Assembly (NCBI GenBank): GCA_015680685.1
Contig: MNCI01008018.1
Location: forward strand, 249,740-313,739
Origin: Gnetum montanum
Taxonomy: Eukaryota > Streptophyta > Gnetopsida > Gnetales > Gnetaceae
Direction: 5' to 3'
DNA length: 64,000 nucleotides
The notes under the pieces are model-generated. The model did no database searches. It was not told the DNA's origin and saw nothing but the letters and a program-made list of their open reading frames with translations. Below are positions 32,101-43,159 of this stretch, one piece after another; the first letter of the stretch is position 1; every line of letters starts with the position of its first letter. A program made the translations under genes and the position numbers.

Positions 32101-33142
32101 TCAACTTGGGATATGACCAAGCAAAGGCTATTGGCCATTTGTTAATCACCATGAACAACTTTTCTTTTTTGTTCAAGAGCAAATTTGACATTAATTATGA
32201 TTGGCTTACAAATGTTTAAGAATGCATACTCTATGCTGGTTGGTAGAGTTTTGAACTCTAGGGGCTCTTACTTGAAGTTATTAGGGATTTCCAACTCTCC
32301 CTAGTAGGTAACATCATCTTCATCATTAGAGAGTTGGTGATGAATTTGCTCAAGTTCATCCATGCTTTCAACATAAGCAAATGTTAACCTTTTAGTTGGT
32401 TTCATGCATAATGCATTGCTTTTTGAGTCAGCTGTCAACCATTGAATGCCCTTCTATTTTGTGGCTACTACATATAGATACCTTTTAATATTTGTTGTTT
32501 GTGCACATTAATTGCATGCTTTAATGTATGTACTTTTGATGGACCAAATCTTTTGTGTGCAATTGCACCTGTTACCACTATACACAATACATGGAATATG
32601 CTTCTTCTCCAACCTTTCAAATTCATTTTCCTTGGAGATTTCCAAGGAGAGGTCCCTTATGCTAATTCTTGCATTGACCATGCTTACCATGTTCTTTCCA
32701 TAATGATGGGGAAGTCACCTTTGCAGTTTTCAAACCTAATCACCATAAAATTGATAGGATAGGATCACCCACTAACTCTGGTCATAATGTCCTTCACCTA
32801 TCCCAAGGGAATAGTGGTTGATTGGTCTACCAATTATAAATGAATGTTTCTCTTCTTGAGAGGTGGTAGGTTCTAGGCCTTGTACTTGTCATGCGAGATG
32901 AGATTAACACCAAAACTAGAATTAAGAAGAGCCTTGCATGGCTCATGTCCAGCGATCTGTAGGTAAATGAGTGGACTTCCTAGGTCAGATCTTTTCATAG
33001 AAATATTTCTAGCCTTGATCCAATCGAGAACAAAATGAGTTAACATCATAATGCAGATCCGAGATGGTGTTTGGTTTGAAGGGCACTCGAAGGTGTTGTA
33101 TGCAGAGGATGAGGGTGTTGGAGATGCAAGGTGGGTAGCCAT
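32101..33142 (-). pseudogene. F1-d aspartic protease region
   Basis: The minus-strand frame 32873-33142 has MLTHFVLDWIKARN, SPLIYLQIAGHEPCKALL and NSSFGVNLISHDKYKA. The protease catalytic Asp of LLDSS is Asn here (LLNSS). A second block (32508-32690) gives MVSMVNARISIRDLSLEISK. The linker to RT, 32101-32500, is poorly conserved. Confidence 0.78.
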
Positions 33143-35300
33143 ATTAGGTAGTGAAGGTTTGGAAAGACTATTGGATCAAAGAAAAGATCATTTCCTAGAT
33201 CAATTGTCTGAACCACTCAACAAAAAAGCCAATTGTGAATGTATGTAGCATTTCATTGCTATGGCTATGGAGGATTTTCTTCTTGCATGGATGGAACTAG
33301 GGTGAGGGCTGAGGGATGTGTGCATAGGGATGCGGAGTGTGGTATGGATATGGGTTCGCCCTGAGTGGATGGTGAATAAATTTGGTGGTACTCTAGAGGG
33401 TAATAGTGATGCTGAAATGAGGCGTGGCTTGCAGAACTTCTTGGATAAACAAGTTGCTGAATATAGTACCCATATGGATCTTTTTTCCTATGAGGGTACT
33501 GATACCTTGGTGGTGGCATTACCCACGATTATGATTGGTATTATTATTGATATTGCTCATATGGTTGTGGTGGAACTCCACTTGGGTAATAAGCTTGTTG
33601 TTGTTGGTGAAATGACCTTGGATTGGCTTGAGGATCAAATAATCATTTGGGTGCTTACCTACGTGCTAGTTAAGGATTCAATGAGTACACTCTAGACTCT
33701 TGTAAGTGCAACACCATAGGGCAACACCTTTTTAATGTTCGTATTGATAGATGTCACAATCAAGATCATAACCAAAGTCAATTTCCACAACTTCCTCTAC
33801 AACAGTAGCTTTTCCGTTACCTCTCTGATAGCCATGTTTAGCTTCTTTTCATCTTTTGCATTCATAATCACTATTCTATTCTTTGGATGCTTTAGCAATC
33901 TTCATAGAAATTTGGAACTTCTCATCCAAAGAGTCCCATAATTTATCAACCTTTTTCAAAATTTCAAAAATAGATTTTTGAATAAGTAAGGTTTTCCTAT
34001 TTACCACTTCATTAAGTGGTCCTCCTTGTCAAAAAATTAGACATCCCTTTTCCTGATGGAAGGATCCCTATTATACTCTTCTACACTTTTCCATTTTTGT
34101 AACTCACCTTCTTCTTTTACTACATGCTCTATAAGCCTTTGAATTTGATGAGCTCTTATTTGAAACAGTCTTCCTTGGGCATAAACCCTAAGGGTTCATG
34201 TGTTCCTTGTTTCTAACCTTGGATTTGCCTTCTTAGGTTACACACTCTAGAGTATATTTGGTATTTATCATTAAATAGTTCTAACATGGTACTCCATTAA
34301 CAAATGGATTCTGGCTCTAAGGACTAATACCAACTTTCAGCTTCCTTGATGAGTATCCTAAGGAAAAGCTTGAGTTTTTGCCAATCATTGTTAATGTTTT
34401 GTAAGGAACAAGCATCGTGGAAAACTTGTAGATGTGTTTGCGGATTAGAGTTGTATCCCTCCTCAAATCTTGGAATATTATTCATGTCTAAGTGTTTGAT
34501 TCTACTATCTTTCACATGTCTGGTTGGGATCTTTACTACCTTTGCAATGTTGAGCATGCTTTGAGTTGCCAATAGAGGTTCATCATCATCATTGTGTTGA
34601 TGACACCAATAATGGTTCCTGCCACCTTTGCATTCTTGATGGCCTTGACAATCATTGTTGTCTTGTTGATTACCTTCATCATGATTATTTCGATGGTGGC
34701 TTTTATGAGAACCAGCAGATGAAGAGGAATGTTCAAAATTAGATGAAGAGGATGGAGAGGAAGGTAGATTGCCACCACCACCATGGTGTCCGCCACCACC
34801 TCTTTGCTCATTATGACCATCATTTTTAGATCCCTTGCCATTGTGATGTTTACCTAAGTCCCTGCCTTGACTATCACTTTTTTGTGAACTTGGTTTATGA
34901 ATAGTGGATTGCAGGTTCAGAGTCACACCCTCATCACCAATAACAGAGGGTGAAGAATTTTCATATTGAGAACCCTCAAGGAGAAGATCCACATTGTCAT
35001 CTTGGTCTAGCAGAAACAAAGGATTACTAAAGTGTTTCCCCTTCGTAAATTCATGGTGCTTCTCCTAATGTTGATCTTGCTTGTGCTATGTTTTAGTAGG
35101 ATGGTAGTCCTGAGTGTCATGATCATTCACAATGTATTCCTCGTGAAGATTTGAGATGCCTAACTTCTTAAGGGTTTGCGATAGCATCTCGGGCACATAT
35201 TGATCGGGGGGTAAGACAATGTTACCCTCCATATCACACCATTGTAGCTATTCATCTTGATGTAGGATGAAGATGAAGTCCAGTACATACTCATCTAAAT
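33143..35300 (-). pseudogene. gag: F1-d gag and gag-protease linker
   Basis: From right to left on the minus strand: an acidic and His/Gly/Ser/Asn-rich N-terminal region (34560-35019 open), then IKHLDMNNIPRFEEGYNSNP and QTHLQVFHDACSLQNINNDW of the capsid, a broken capsid core (34080-34330), the knuckle position near 33735-33775, and a Pro/Tyr-rich linker (33265-33519). The zinc knuckle is dead: the second Cys is Tyr and a stop follows the His (CDIYQYEH). The order is the same as F1-c. Confidence 0.8.
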
Positions 35301-35446
35301 GAGTATATACCATTATACACTCCTATGTGACTGGTGATTTAACATCTTCACTCCTATGAGAAAAAGATATTTTGCAACAAATAAAATAATCAATGTGCTT
35401 TTGTAATTAGATATTGTTCGAGAGTGATGTTGATCTTGGGTTCCTC

Positions 35447-36552
35447 CAATGAAAATGACGGCAATGTAAGTGGTTGTGAGGTGGCTTCTCGTATGTAGCA
35501 CGACAGGTGGAGGATGCTTCTGCTAGACAGTGTTGTTGCAGATGGCTACAAGATAGGTTCCAACAAAAACAGAACATGAGATGGTACTATAGTTTTTATT
35601 CTCCCATAGAAATAGAAGTTTCTATTTTCGGTAGAGTTCTTTTTCGCTGCTGTGTATTTTTGCTGTGGCATGTTTCTCCTGCACCAAGTCCATGTAGCTA
35701 CTCATTGAGTAGCAGCTGGGGCATGGTTCCCTATCATTTTTATGGTTGCACATTCTTACAACCATTACCTATGCGTGGGTGGTGGGAGTTACGCATTTCT
35801 CTACCATGTGATTGGTTGTGTTTGCTACCATTTTTACACATCATTGGTGGATGTTACAATTGATGTTATGTGCAGGTGGTGGTGGTGGACATTACACATG
35901 GGTAGTAATTGCCATGGCTGTTATGCGTGGGTGGTGGCTCCTCATGTGCTAGATTGGCCCTTATAAATTTCTAGGCAAGGAAAGAGGATGGAGAGGAAGC
36001 AGAAAGCTAGCTACGCTGGTGGGGTTTTCTCCAAGTGAAGTCACAGTGGAAAATCTCAGGGTTTTCTCTTACTTTTGTTGCATGTTCGGTGGCTCTCCCA
36101 GAGGTAGTTTGGGGCAGAGCAATGGGTAGATTCAATAATCAAAGGTTGTTGACTCATTAGAAGAGGTGTGCTTCTTGCAAGCACTAGTAAGCAAGGTTGC
36201 ACCAGAAGTCATTCCATCTATGCTCGTTTTAAGCTAAGTCATCATCTATGCTCGTTTTATATTTCTACAACTAAATTGTAGTCTTTGTGTTGTGGATTAA
36301 ACATAGAACCTGCTTTACTTCAAAACTCATATTAATCTCATCAATCGTCCAACCTATCAACTATTTCCTACTTTAATTTCATGTTTCATTGATACACAAG
36401 TTTTATTGTTTAAATTTTCAAAAACAAACATTGTCTTTTTGTTAAAATTATCTTGAATTACCATTTATATTTCCTTATTAAAATTGTTTAATTTACTATC
36501 TTTATGTGTTACGAAATGTCACGTTGATATGTCCAAAATTTATACATCATCT
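35447..36552 (+). repeat. Element X 3' LTR, right part
   Basis: Resumes X LTR sequence after F1-d. 35447-36000 aligns with 14590-15165 (shared GGCTTCTCGTATGTAG and GATAGGTTCCAA), and 36005-36552 aligns with 16880-17510. The join at about 36003 skips the 1.7-kb hairpin repeat block present in the 5' LTR. The end is TGTCCAAAATTTATACATCA, a decayed form of the 5' LTR end. Confidence 0.75.
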
Positions 36553-37640
36553 CCCTACATGTAGCACTACAAACACTCCACTGCAGATTGAAGTCGCCGT
36601 GCTCCTTTTCATCCTGAAAAAAATCTCATTAGTAACAATGTAGTTAAAAGCGCTGTTTTCTGTCAAAATTTAGGAGTTGAATTGGATTCTCGTGACCGCA
36701 AAGTCATGGATATAATCTATAAGCCTGTAGAATTTTCAGCATGGTTGCCTGAAATCAAGCACGCCCGATCCTCTCAGGTTTAACAAAGCAACAGAAAAAA
36801 TCGCACATCTAGAGTTTTCCTGTGATAAATACAGGCCAGACGCCTATGCTCTGCCCACCATTCATCAAATATTCCTCCAGCAAAGGTACACAACCCTTAG
36901 AATTCCACACCTCTTCCCGTTAATAACATTTGGAGAGTTCCTGCCGCTGAACACGGTTTTCAAAGCCTGGTTAAATAAAGTTCTCTGATTTTATTTTGAC
37001 AGCTTGAAATGTCGTTTACATTCTTTACTTACCCTTTGGCGGACGTGCATTTCAATATTGCATTGCTGTTGCTCGCTACAATCTTGACCCGGTTCAGAAA
37101 CGGTGTCTATAACGAATTGCATGAATTTTCGGATGGGACGGTGAAGTCGAGGAGTCACAGAAATGGCCTTTTCGTACGTTTCCATTTCGATAAGCCTTGG
37201 GGAATCCCCATGGGCACACAAAGCAGATTCATTTTCCTACGGGGAAATCTTAGAGCTTCAACTGCATCATTGAACATCTAGATAACCAATAAGCTTTTAT
37301 GTTAGAAGCGAATCATGATAGTATTTGCGGAAAAAGGGAGCTGGTGTTAACCACATTGCCAGAGAAACCTGCCTTCATCCCTCCAAACGCTGAACCAATT
37401 AGGACTCCAAGCACAGGCCCTGCAATGGGCAGCACCGCTTCAACCCTCGCTCACCGCAGCAGGGAACCATCGCCATTGCCGCGTAGTATCGGATGTTTAG
37501 CGGCAAGGGCGCTGATAATTCGCGTGATCCCTTGAAAGAAGGAATCAGGGTTTCCTTTGCACCTTGGATGTAGCAACCCATTGTGTTGATCTCAAAGTTT
37601 ACTTTTCTAACTTTGTATTTGAAAAAGACGTGAACTTGCT
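36553..37640 (-). pseudogene. GC-richer low-copy island, possible gene fragment of unknown identity
   Basis: About 1.1 kb with visibly higher GC content and no match to other parts of the window. Minus-strand hints are (1) a frame at 37330-37600 with FFQGITRIISALAAKHP and AVLPIAGPVLGVLIGSAFGG, a Gly-rich hydrophobic helix, broken by one TGA between them; (2) a frame ending at 37015 in CAAAG|GTAAGTAAAG, a consensus 5' splice site, with IEMETYEKAISVTPRLHRPI; and (3) TTTTTTTCAG|GATGAAAAGGAG at about 36605-36625, a good 3' splice site whose exon is cut by the X LTR at 36552. The plus strand also has open frames (37009-37281; 36780-36990) and acceptor-like TTTTGACAG at about 36995-37003, so strand and structure are not settled. 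I do not recognise a family. Confidence 0.3.
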
Positions 37641-38875
37641 GCCCTATGAAGTAAAATTATTTGTTTATAAGTTCATTTACTTGAGAGCATTTTGAAGTGT
37701 AACGAAATTTACTTTGATGAATTGGATGCTAATACAAGTTAAATTTGAAAATTAATGTCGATGAGAGGTATGGCATAGATACCGTCAAATAGCTTAACAT
37801 TCTTGAGTATCTATGGCTATCCCTCACCATTTGGGCCCCACGCATGCTTGCACCATTGGGCGATTTTTACCTCCTATTTTGGGGTGTCGTCGCTATAATA
37901 AAAATATACTAAAAATATTATACTATATTTGATGCTACTTTTGGCCTTGTCTATTTACCATATCTTATGTTATATTTCTTCAATCATACCTTGATTTTAC
38001 TTTATTTAGCATTGCTTTACTAAGTTTTACTTTGTTTTTTGCCTCACAGTGACCTCCCAAATGAAATAGGCCCCTATCGTGGTTTGCTAAGGCCTTAAAC
38101 TAACAAAAGTGTAACCATATTTAGCCGCCAAGGCCTAAATAGGCAATCTTATGGCCCACTAAGGCCTAAAACTAGCAAAAGTGTAACCATATTTAATCAT
38201 GTTTGACCTTGTATTACCTTGCATTGCCTTATAGCCTTTGTTGACATTACTTGGATACTTGTATGGCCTTTGTTTCAACATTTTGTCTCATTTAGGCATT
38301 ATTACCATAGTATCTTGCATTATTGTTAGCATTATTTTACTAGTTTTATTAATTTTTATTATTTTGTTACATAAATGCCACTTGATGTGCTTATGTTGTC
38401 ATGCAGGAATGAGCTAGAAGAATAAGCAAGTAGATTCCACTGGCCTTAAGGCCTAAATAAGCCCCTCTCATGATGTTGTTAGACCAACTTGATCTTTAAT
38501 TAAGACCTTGAAACCATTTTACCCTACAGCCACAACACCTTAAAGTAGCCTAACTACCATTAACCTTGAAGCCAGAAACATCACGGAGGGCCCCTTGGTC
38601 AAAATTCTCATCTAAGACCAAGAGGATGAGGAGAAAACTCATAGGACCAAGTTGCTCACCAAAACTTAAGCCTACTCATGACCTTATCAGGTCCTTGAAA
38701 TGCAACATTAAAGCTATCACATAGCCCTAATTACACCTAACACTCACAAGTTTGCTTGTAGTGTTGTTTACTATTGTTGACAGGTTGCAATGAATGACTG
38801 ATGTTGATGATTTTGATACTCTACAACAAATGATCCTACATGACATCTTTGCATAATAGAGAAATATCTTTCCAT

Positions 38876-38991
38876 GACCTGCCAAGGCCTTAAACTAGTA
38901 ACATAGTTTGCCAAGACCTTAAACTAGCAACACGACCTACCAAGGCCTTAAACTGGCAACATGGCCCATCATGGCCTTAAACTTGTAACAT
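38876..38991. repeat. 29-bp tandem repeat, four units
   Basis: Four adjacent 29-bp units (starts 38876, 38905, 38934, 38963) with the core CCAAGGCCTTAAACTAGCAAC. Diverged single copies lie upstream around 38085-38180. AAGGCCTT is self-complementary. Confidence 0.85.
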
Positions 38992-39917
38992 GTGTGAACT
39001 TTGGTAACTAGGTTTGCTAACTGTTCTACATGGCCTTATGCATTTTGTTATAACAACATGATTTTTTTAGTCTTGTTTTCTTGTCCTCTTGGAGTTGTGC
39101 TTGCAGGATGAAGCCTAGAGTCATTGTGGAGGTGCAACTCATCATAGCGGTAAGTCACCATGTCACGACAATGTGCAAGATTCAATGAGTTTGTCCTATC
39201 ATGCCAAGAGTGCTTGTTTCATATCATTTCTATTATCATTTCCTTAAGCCCAACCCTGTAGCCTGATTATAACCTTCCTTACCTTGGATGGCAATGTTGA
39301 CTAATGTTTGACACTCATGCACTGTGGCCATATGACATCCCTTCATCATGCTCCATCTTCAAGTCCATTGAATGTAACACACCTCATTCAATGAGAAACA
39401 ATTTATTCCATCAAGTATAACACATCTCACTCAATGGGAAGACCAAGTTAAACTAACCTTGGCAAGAGAAACCCAATGAAGGTTTCACCCCACAAAGAAA
39501 AAAAAAGCCAAAACAAAACAAAATAGTGATGGGGAAGAAAAATGCCAAGAAGCAGAATGACCAATGAAGCCTCAAAGCCAAAACCAACAACTCCAAACAT
39601 ACAAATGGAAGAGACTAATAGCCAAAGAAACCTTGGAGTGAAGTGTTGGGATCTTCAAATGCATTTGTTGAGCGACCAACACTTCAAAAAGTGAAGTGCC
39701 AAAAACATTGATAAACCAACATGTCAGTCCCATAGTCATGATGTTAACATTTGGAATGCATTGTTAGCCTTCATGACCATTTCCATATCACCTCATTACC
39801 TATTATCCCTTCATAACCTGACCCCATCATCATAAGCACTCTTGGGCATGGTTTGACACTACTAAATCAAGTGTGGAGAGGGAACGTTGGTGGTGGACCT
39901 ACAATGGTGTTTTTCAT

Positions 39918-39963
39918 TCTTTGTTGATGTTTCTCAAGTTAATTCTCTAGACATCAACAAAGA
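39918..39963. repeat. Perfect 13-bp inverted repeat with 20-nt loop
   Basis: TCTTTGTTGATGT (39918-39930) and ACATCAACAAAGA (39951-39963) are exact reverse complements around a 20-nt loop. The right arm runs into GGGGCCAATG, which resembles a polypurine tract. Confidence 0.8.
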
Positions 39964-41090
39964 GGGGCCAATGAAACACAACCAAATTCATGTTGTAACC
40001 TTCACTTCTTGACTTGAGGCAAGGATTCATTGTAAATGCAAGATTTGTAGTGCATGAACTATAATCTTACATACTTCAACTTTTTGAGGCCAAAAAATGC
40101 TTCAAAAGTTGTTATTTTCTCACTTCCTAAGTAGAAAAAAGTACCCCATGTCCATATTTGGGCTTGGGAAAGCCAAAAACACCTTTGGAATTGCTAAAAT
40201 AAGCATTTTTATGGGTTTTTGTAGGGGTATAGCCCCAACTACGTTGGAGCCATTTTTAGTAGACACAGTAGATACAGTAGCCATAGTAACCAACATAGTC
40301 ACTAACAAGACCTAGTAGAATTGTAATGTTGCGATTGTTGGAATTTTTGTTTTTCCACCAACAACTAGTGTAGTCATTCCAAATCAATAAGAACCAACAT
40401 TAACAACATTCTTCACTAGGCATAACACTTTTCAATAGGTTCCACCATTTCAATAGTTTCTAACTTTTTGAACATTTTTCACCACTTTTAACATTTTCAA
40501 ACAACCTTAGTGTAGTCCACCAATGCCAACACAGTAATAATGGTGCCAATGTAGTCACAAAATTTTGTTTATTATTTATAGTAAATGGATGAATTTTGTG
40601 GCTGTAGTTCATACCAGCCTTATTATAAATGGTAACTACGTTGAAAGTAGATGACCATTGTAACTTGCATGATGACACCAATCTATCAACAATCATGATA
40701 GTGGTGCACAGGTCCAAAAATAGCCACACCAACACTATACATATCCAACATGAACATCATTTTTAGGTTCTGAACACTTTGGCATTTGGAGCACTCTAGC
40801 ATCTTCAACCTTCATAGTATTTCCAAACTTTCATAACCATCAAAGCCCATTACAACCCTTGCAACTTTGCTTATACTTTTCATGGTAGAAACTGGTACTA
40901 TGCTGGGTACAAAGACTTCCACATAGCAACCATTACACCAAAAGTACAATCCCATCTCCATTATCTATTTGACTGCAAGTACTATTGTTTAGTAATTGTA
41001 TGGTACAATAGTTATGTTATAATATACTACAATGTTGAGTATTTAACTATAGATATTTGTAATGTAGTCAATGTAAGATATTGTTCATCT

Positions 41091-41470
41091 TCATCATTTT
41101 ACTATTGTTAATATCTAGTTTACATTGGCTAACACTACGTATGGATGTACATCCCATACTATAAATATTGTTACGAGGAAGCCTTGAAGGAAGTGTGTGT
41201 TTGGATTTTATCCCTTTGCTATCTTTTTTTCCATTCTCTATTGTTCATTGTTCTTGTGAAACTCTCTGAGATGATATAAAGATCTAGGTCCCTATTTCTT
41301 ACTAGGGTTTTTATCATTTTTTTCTTAGGATATATTCTTGTGTTTGCATGTTAATTTATTTTTCATTGTTAACATGAATGATATGAAAATCACACAATTA
41401 GAGTGGAAAAACAAATATAGAAATTTTAAATTTTGGTTAGCCTCACAATTAGTAATAAATAATATATAAA
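41091..41470 (+). mobile_element. Possible Ty1-copia LTR end and gag start
   Basis: AT-rich sequence with a TATAAATATTG box at about 41160 and a downstream CTCTCTGAGATGATATAAAG region typical of plant copia LTR ends, then a short frame from ATG at about 41374 (MNDMKITQLEWKNKYRNF, KFWLAS) that is reminiscent of a copia gag start. There is no PBS I can defend. Weak call. Confidence 0.25.
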
Positions 41471-41632
41471 AATTAAAAAATCAATAAAAATATAACACTC
41501 TTTATAGGATTAAATCTTTCATCCAATTTTGAATGGGCTTCAATGTTGGCTTTGGATTTATCATAGATCTTGCAATTAATCACAGATTTTGCAAACTATG
41601 GTTTGTGGTGCTGATGATTTTATAACACCTTA

Positions 41633-41980
41633 TCTTGTCTTATGGTAATTCTATTTCTTTTAATAATATAATGGCTTACATCTGGATTCTTCGACCCAAG
41701 ACAGGTTAAGGCCTATCAATAACTTTAACTTGGTCCCATAGTGTCTGAAACTTAGTCTCATCTTGACCAAGTTTTGCCTTGACCTCGACCTCTAGGTTGG
41801 CCTAATCCTTAGCCCTTGCACTAGGTCTGCCAGAGTTCGTCTTACCAAATAATAGAACCTTATCACAAGGCCACCCAAAGAGAAAGGGTTGCTAGTAGAA
41901 GTTGAAAATGGAAACCTCTCTCTCCCCTTTATTAAACAAGTTTTCGTTGATGCAACAGAATGTGATGCTTTGATACCATA
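41633..41980 (-). repeat. Second chromovirus leader and PBS left of the LTR
   Basis: Aligns with 47793-48153, the leader between PBS and gag of the chromovirus: shared ATCTTGTCTTA, TAGTAGAAGTT and the minus-strand PBS TGGTATCAAAGC (about 41966-41977). Homology stops at the gag start. It shows that another internal region once followed the left LTR. Confidence 0.75.
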
Positions 41981-42531
41981 TATAACAATGTTGTCTCTAG
42001 CATCCCAAGAGTTCCTCAAAACAGATTCAGAATCATGAAAAAACTCAAGAGGACTATGCCTCAATAATCAATAGTCTTGAAATACATGTTAATAAACAAC
42101 ATGTTTGTGTTAGCATGTGCCCTAAGCGGTGTTTCAAATATGGTAAACACATTATACTATAAAAGCTACATAGCACTCCCTTGCTCCACTCATGTGAACA
42201 CCATGGGGACTACCAATTGAACCCTCTAGATTCATCACTATGTGTTGGTAGTTGATGTCATGCTCTAATGAGCACATGCAACATCCCATAGCATGTCCCA
42301 TAACACACCCAATTTACACCCCAACATAGAGTTGAACTGTGCAACCCTCCTAGGCAAGGTCCTATTGAGTGGGGTAATGAGAAAGGTCGTAGCCTCTACT
42401 TAATAATGCATGGAATTGCCATGTTAGTATGGTTCTGAAGACACAAGGAGTGGAGGACTTCGTATGCCCCCATGGTTCCTGAACCTCTGAGGAGGTAGTA
42501 GGCCATCATCAACCTTGCTACCTCTCTCGCA
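41981..42531 (-). repeat. Chromovirus left LTR (about 551 bp)
   Basis: Plus coordinates run from TATAACAATGTTG to CTCTCGCA, bounded on the right by ATCCTCCCCCACTTG, which on the minus strand is a polypurine tract (AAGTGGGGGAGGAT). It matches the right LTR at 48154-48698. It is the 3' LTR of the element to its right and also the 5' LTR of the truncated copy to its left. Confidence 0.8.
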
Positions 42532-43159
42532 ATCCTCCCCCACTTGAAATGAGTAATGAATTCAAAGCATAGCTAGGATCACCCATGAGGTAGCTACACC
42601 AAAATTGAGGAAGGATTCCATTAATTCTAGAGAAGTAAGCTCATGCTATTTAGAGTCTAATCCAAAAGGACCTTAGGTTCTAGAAGGTCCAACTACTAAG
42701 GTTTGAGACCTTAAAGCTTCTTGTTGAACTTGACCATCTTCCTAAGATCCAAACTCATCATAGCATCCAACACCTAAGTCAAGAACGATACCATTCAAGA
42801 CTTGGTATGTCCATCCTTCCACATCCTACTTGAGATGTAGGACTATAGAAGGAGTCCTAGTGGCTTGTCATAATGACATGATAGAACACATCGACCTAGG
42901 GATGTATCAGTCCAAGGCATCCCTTGACTCACTTGTACCCAAAGGTCTAGGGATCTCAAGATCAACATAGTCTCCTTTTCTATGCAAAAATTAAGCCCCA
43001 TCACCTATAGGGTTCTTCGAAAGACTCTAGGCATCCTCCCTGCTTGAGGTGGTCTCTCAAAAAAACTTGTCCTTGGATCCTGTGAGTTACCACATGCCAT
43101 GCCTTGTCTAGTTTATCTGGTTCTCATCTTTCTAGAATTTTTTCTTTCATAGGAGGATT

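Larger units (their letters stand above)
23413..35446 (-). mobile_element. F1-d: longest F1 copy, with extra ORF, 5' LTR missing
   Basis: Minus-strand element inserted in the 3' LTR of element X. It has a 3' LTR (23413-24275), polypurine tract (ATCATGGGGGTA, minus, just right of 24275), extra ORF, conserved non-coding region, integrase, RNase H, RT, protease and gag. It stops near 35425-35446 within gag N-terminal sequence. The PBS and 5' LTR, plus about 210 bp of X LTR, are missing, so a deletion removed the right junction. The left flank is CATTA (23408-23412), but no matching duplication survives. Confidence 0.85.
14225..36552 (+). mobile_element. Element X: long-LTR Tat-like Ty3-gypsy element, host of F1-c and F1-d
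   Basis: Plus-strand element. The 5' LTR (14225-17510, left part lost) ends GCATCAACA. Internal coding remnants run 18150-21370. The 3' LTR begins TGTTGATGC at 22801, is split by F1-d, and resumes 35447-36552. TGTTGATGC and GCATCAACA are exact inverted complements, which fixes the LTR ends. The two LTR copies can be aligned at three places: 14225-14375 with 23268-23412, 14590-15165 with 35447-36000, and 16880-17510 with 36005-36552. Most of RT, RNase H and the integrase core is deleted. Confidence 0.75.
37641..41090. other. Non-coding repeat-like region
   Basis: No credible coding sequence on either strand. The left part (37641-37890) is low-copy-looking flank. 38040-39000 repeats phrases such as CCAAGGCCTTAAACTAGCAA and GTGTAACCATATTTA. 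39880-40000 has a hairpin followed by AAAGAGGGGCC, which looks like a polypurine tract. It may be the internal part of a non-coding LTR element, but I could not find paired LTRs. Confidence 0.4.

Noticed and set aside
37190-37230. GIPQG/GIPMG motif suggesting a LINE reverse transcriptase
   Set aside because: No neighbouring RT blocks in any frame; chance match.
37009-37281. Plus-strand frame in the island as a host gene exon
   Set aside because: All frames there are fairly open because of base composition; the minus strand has the better splice-like sites. Neither strand can be called a gene from sequence alone.
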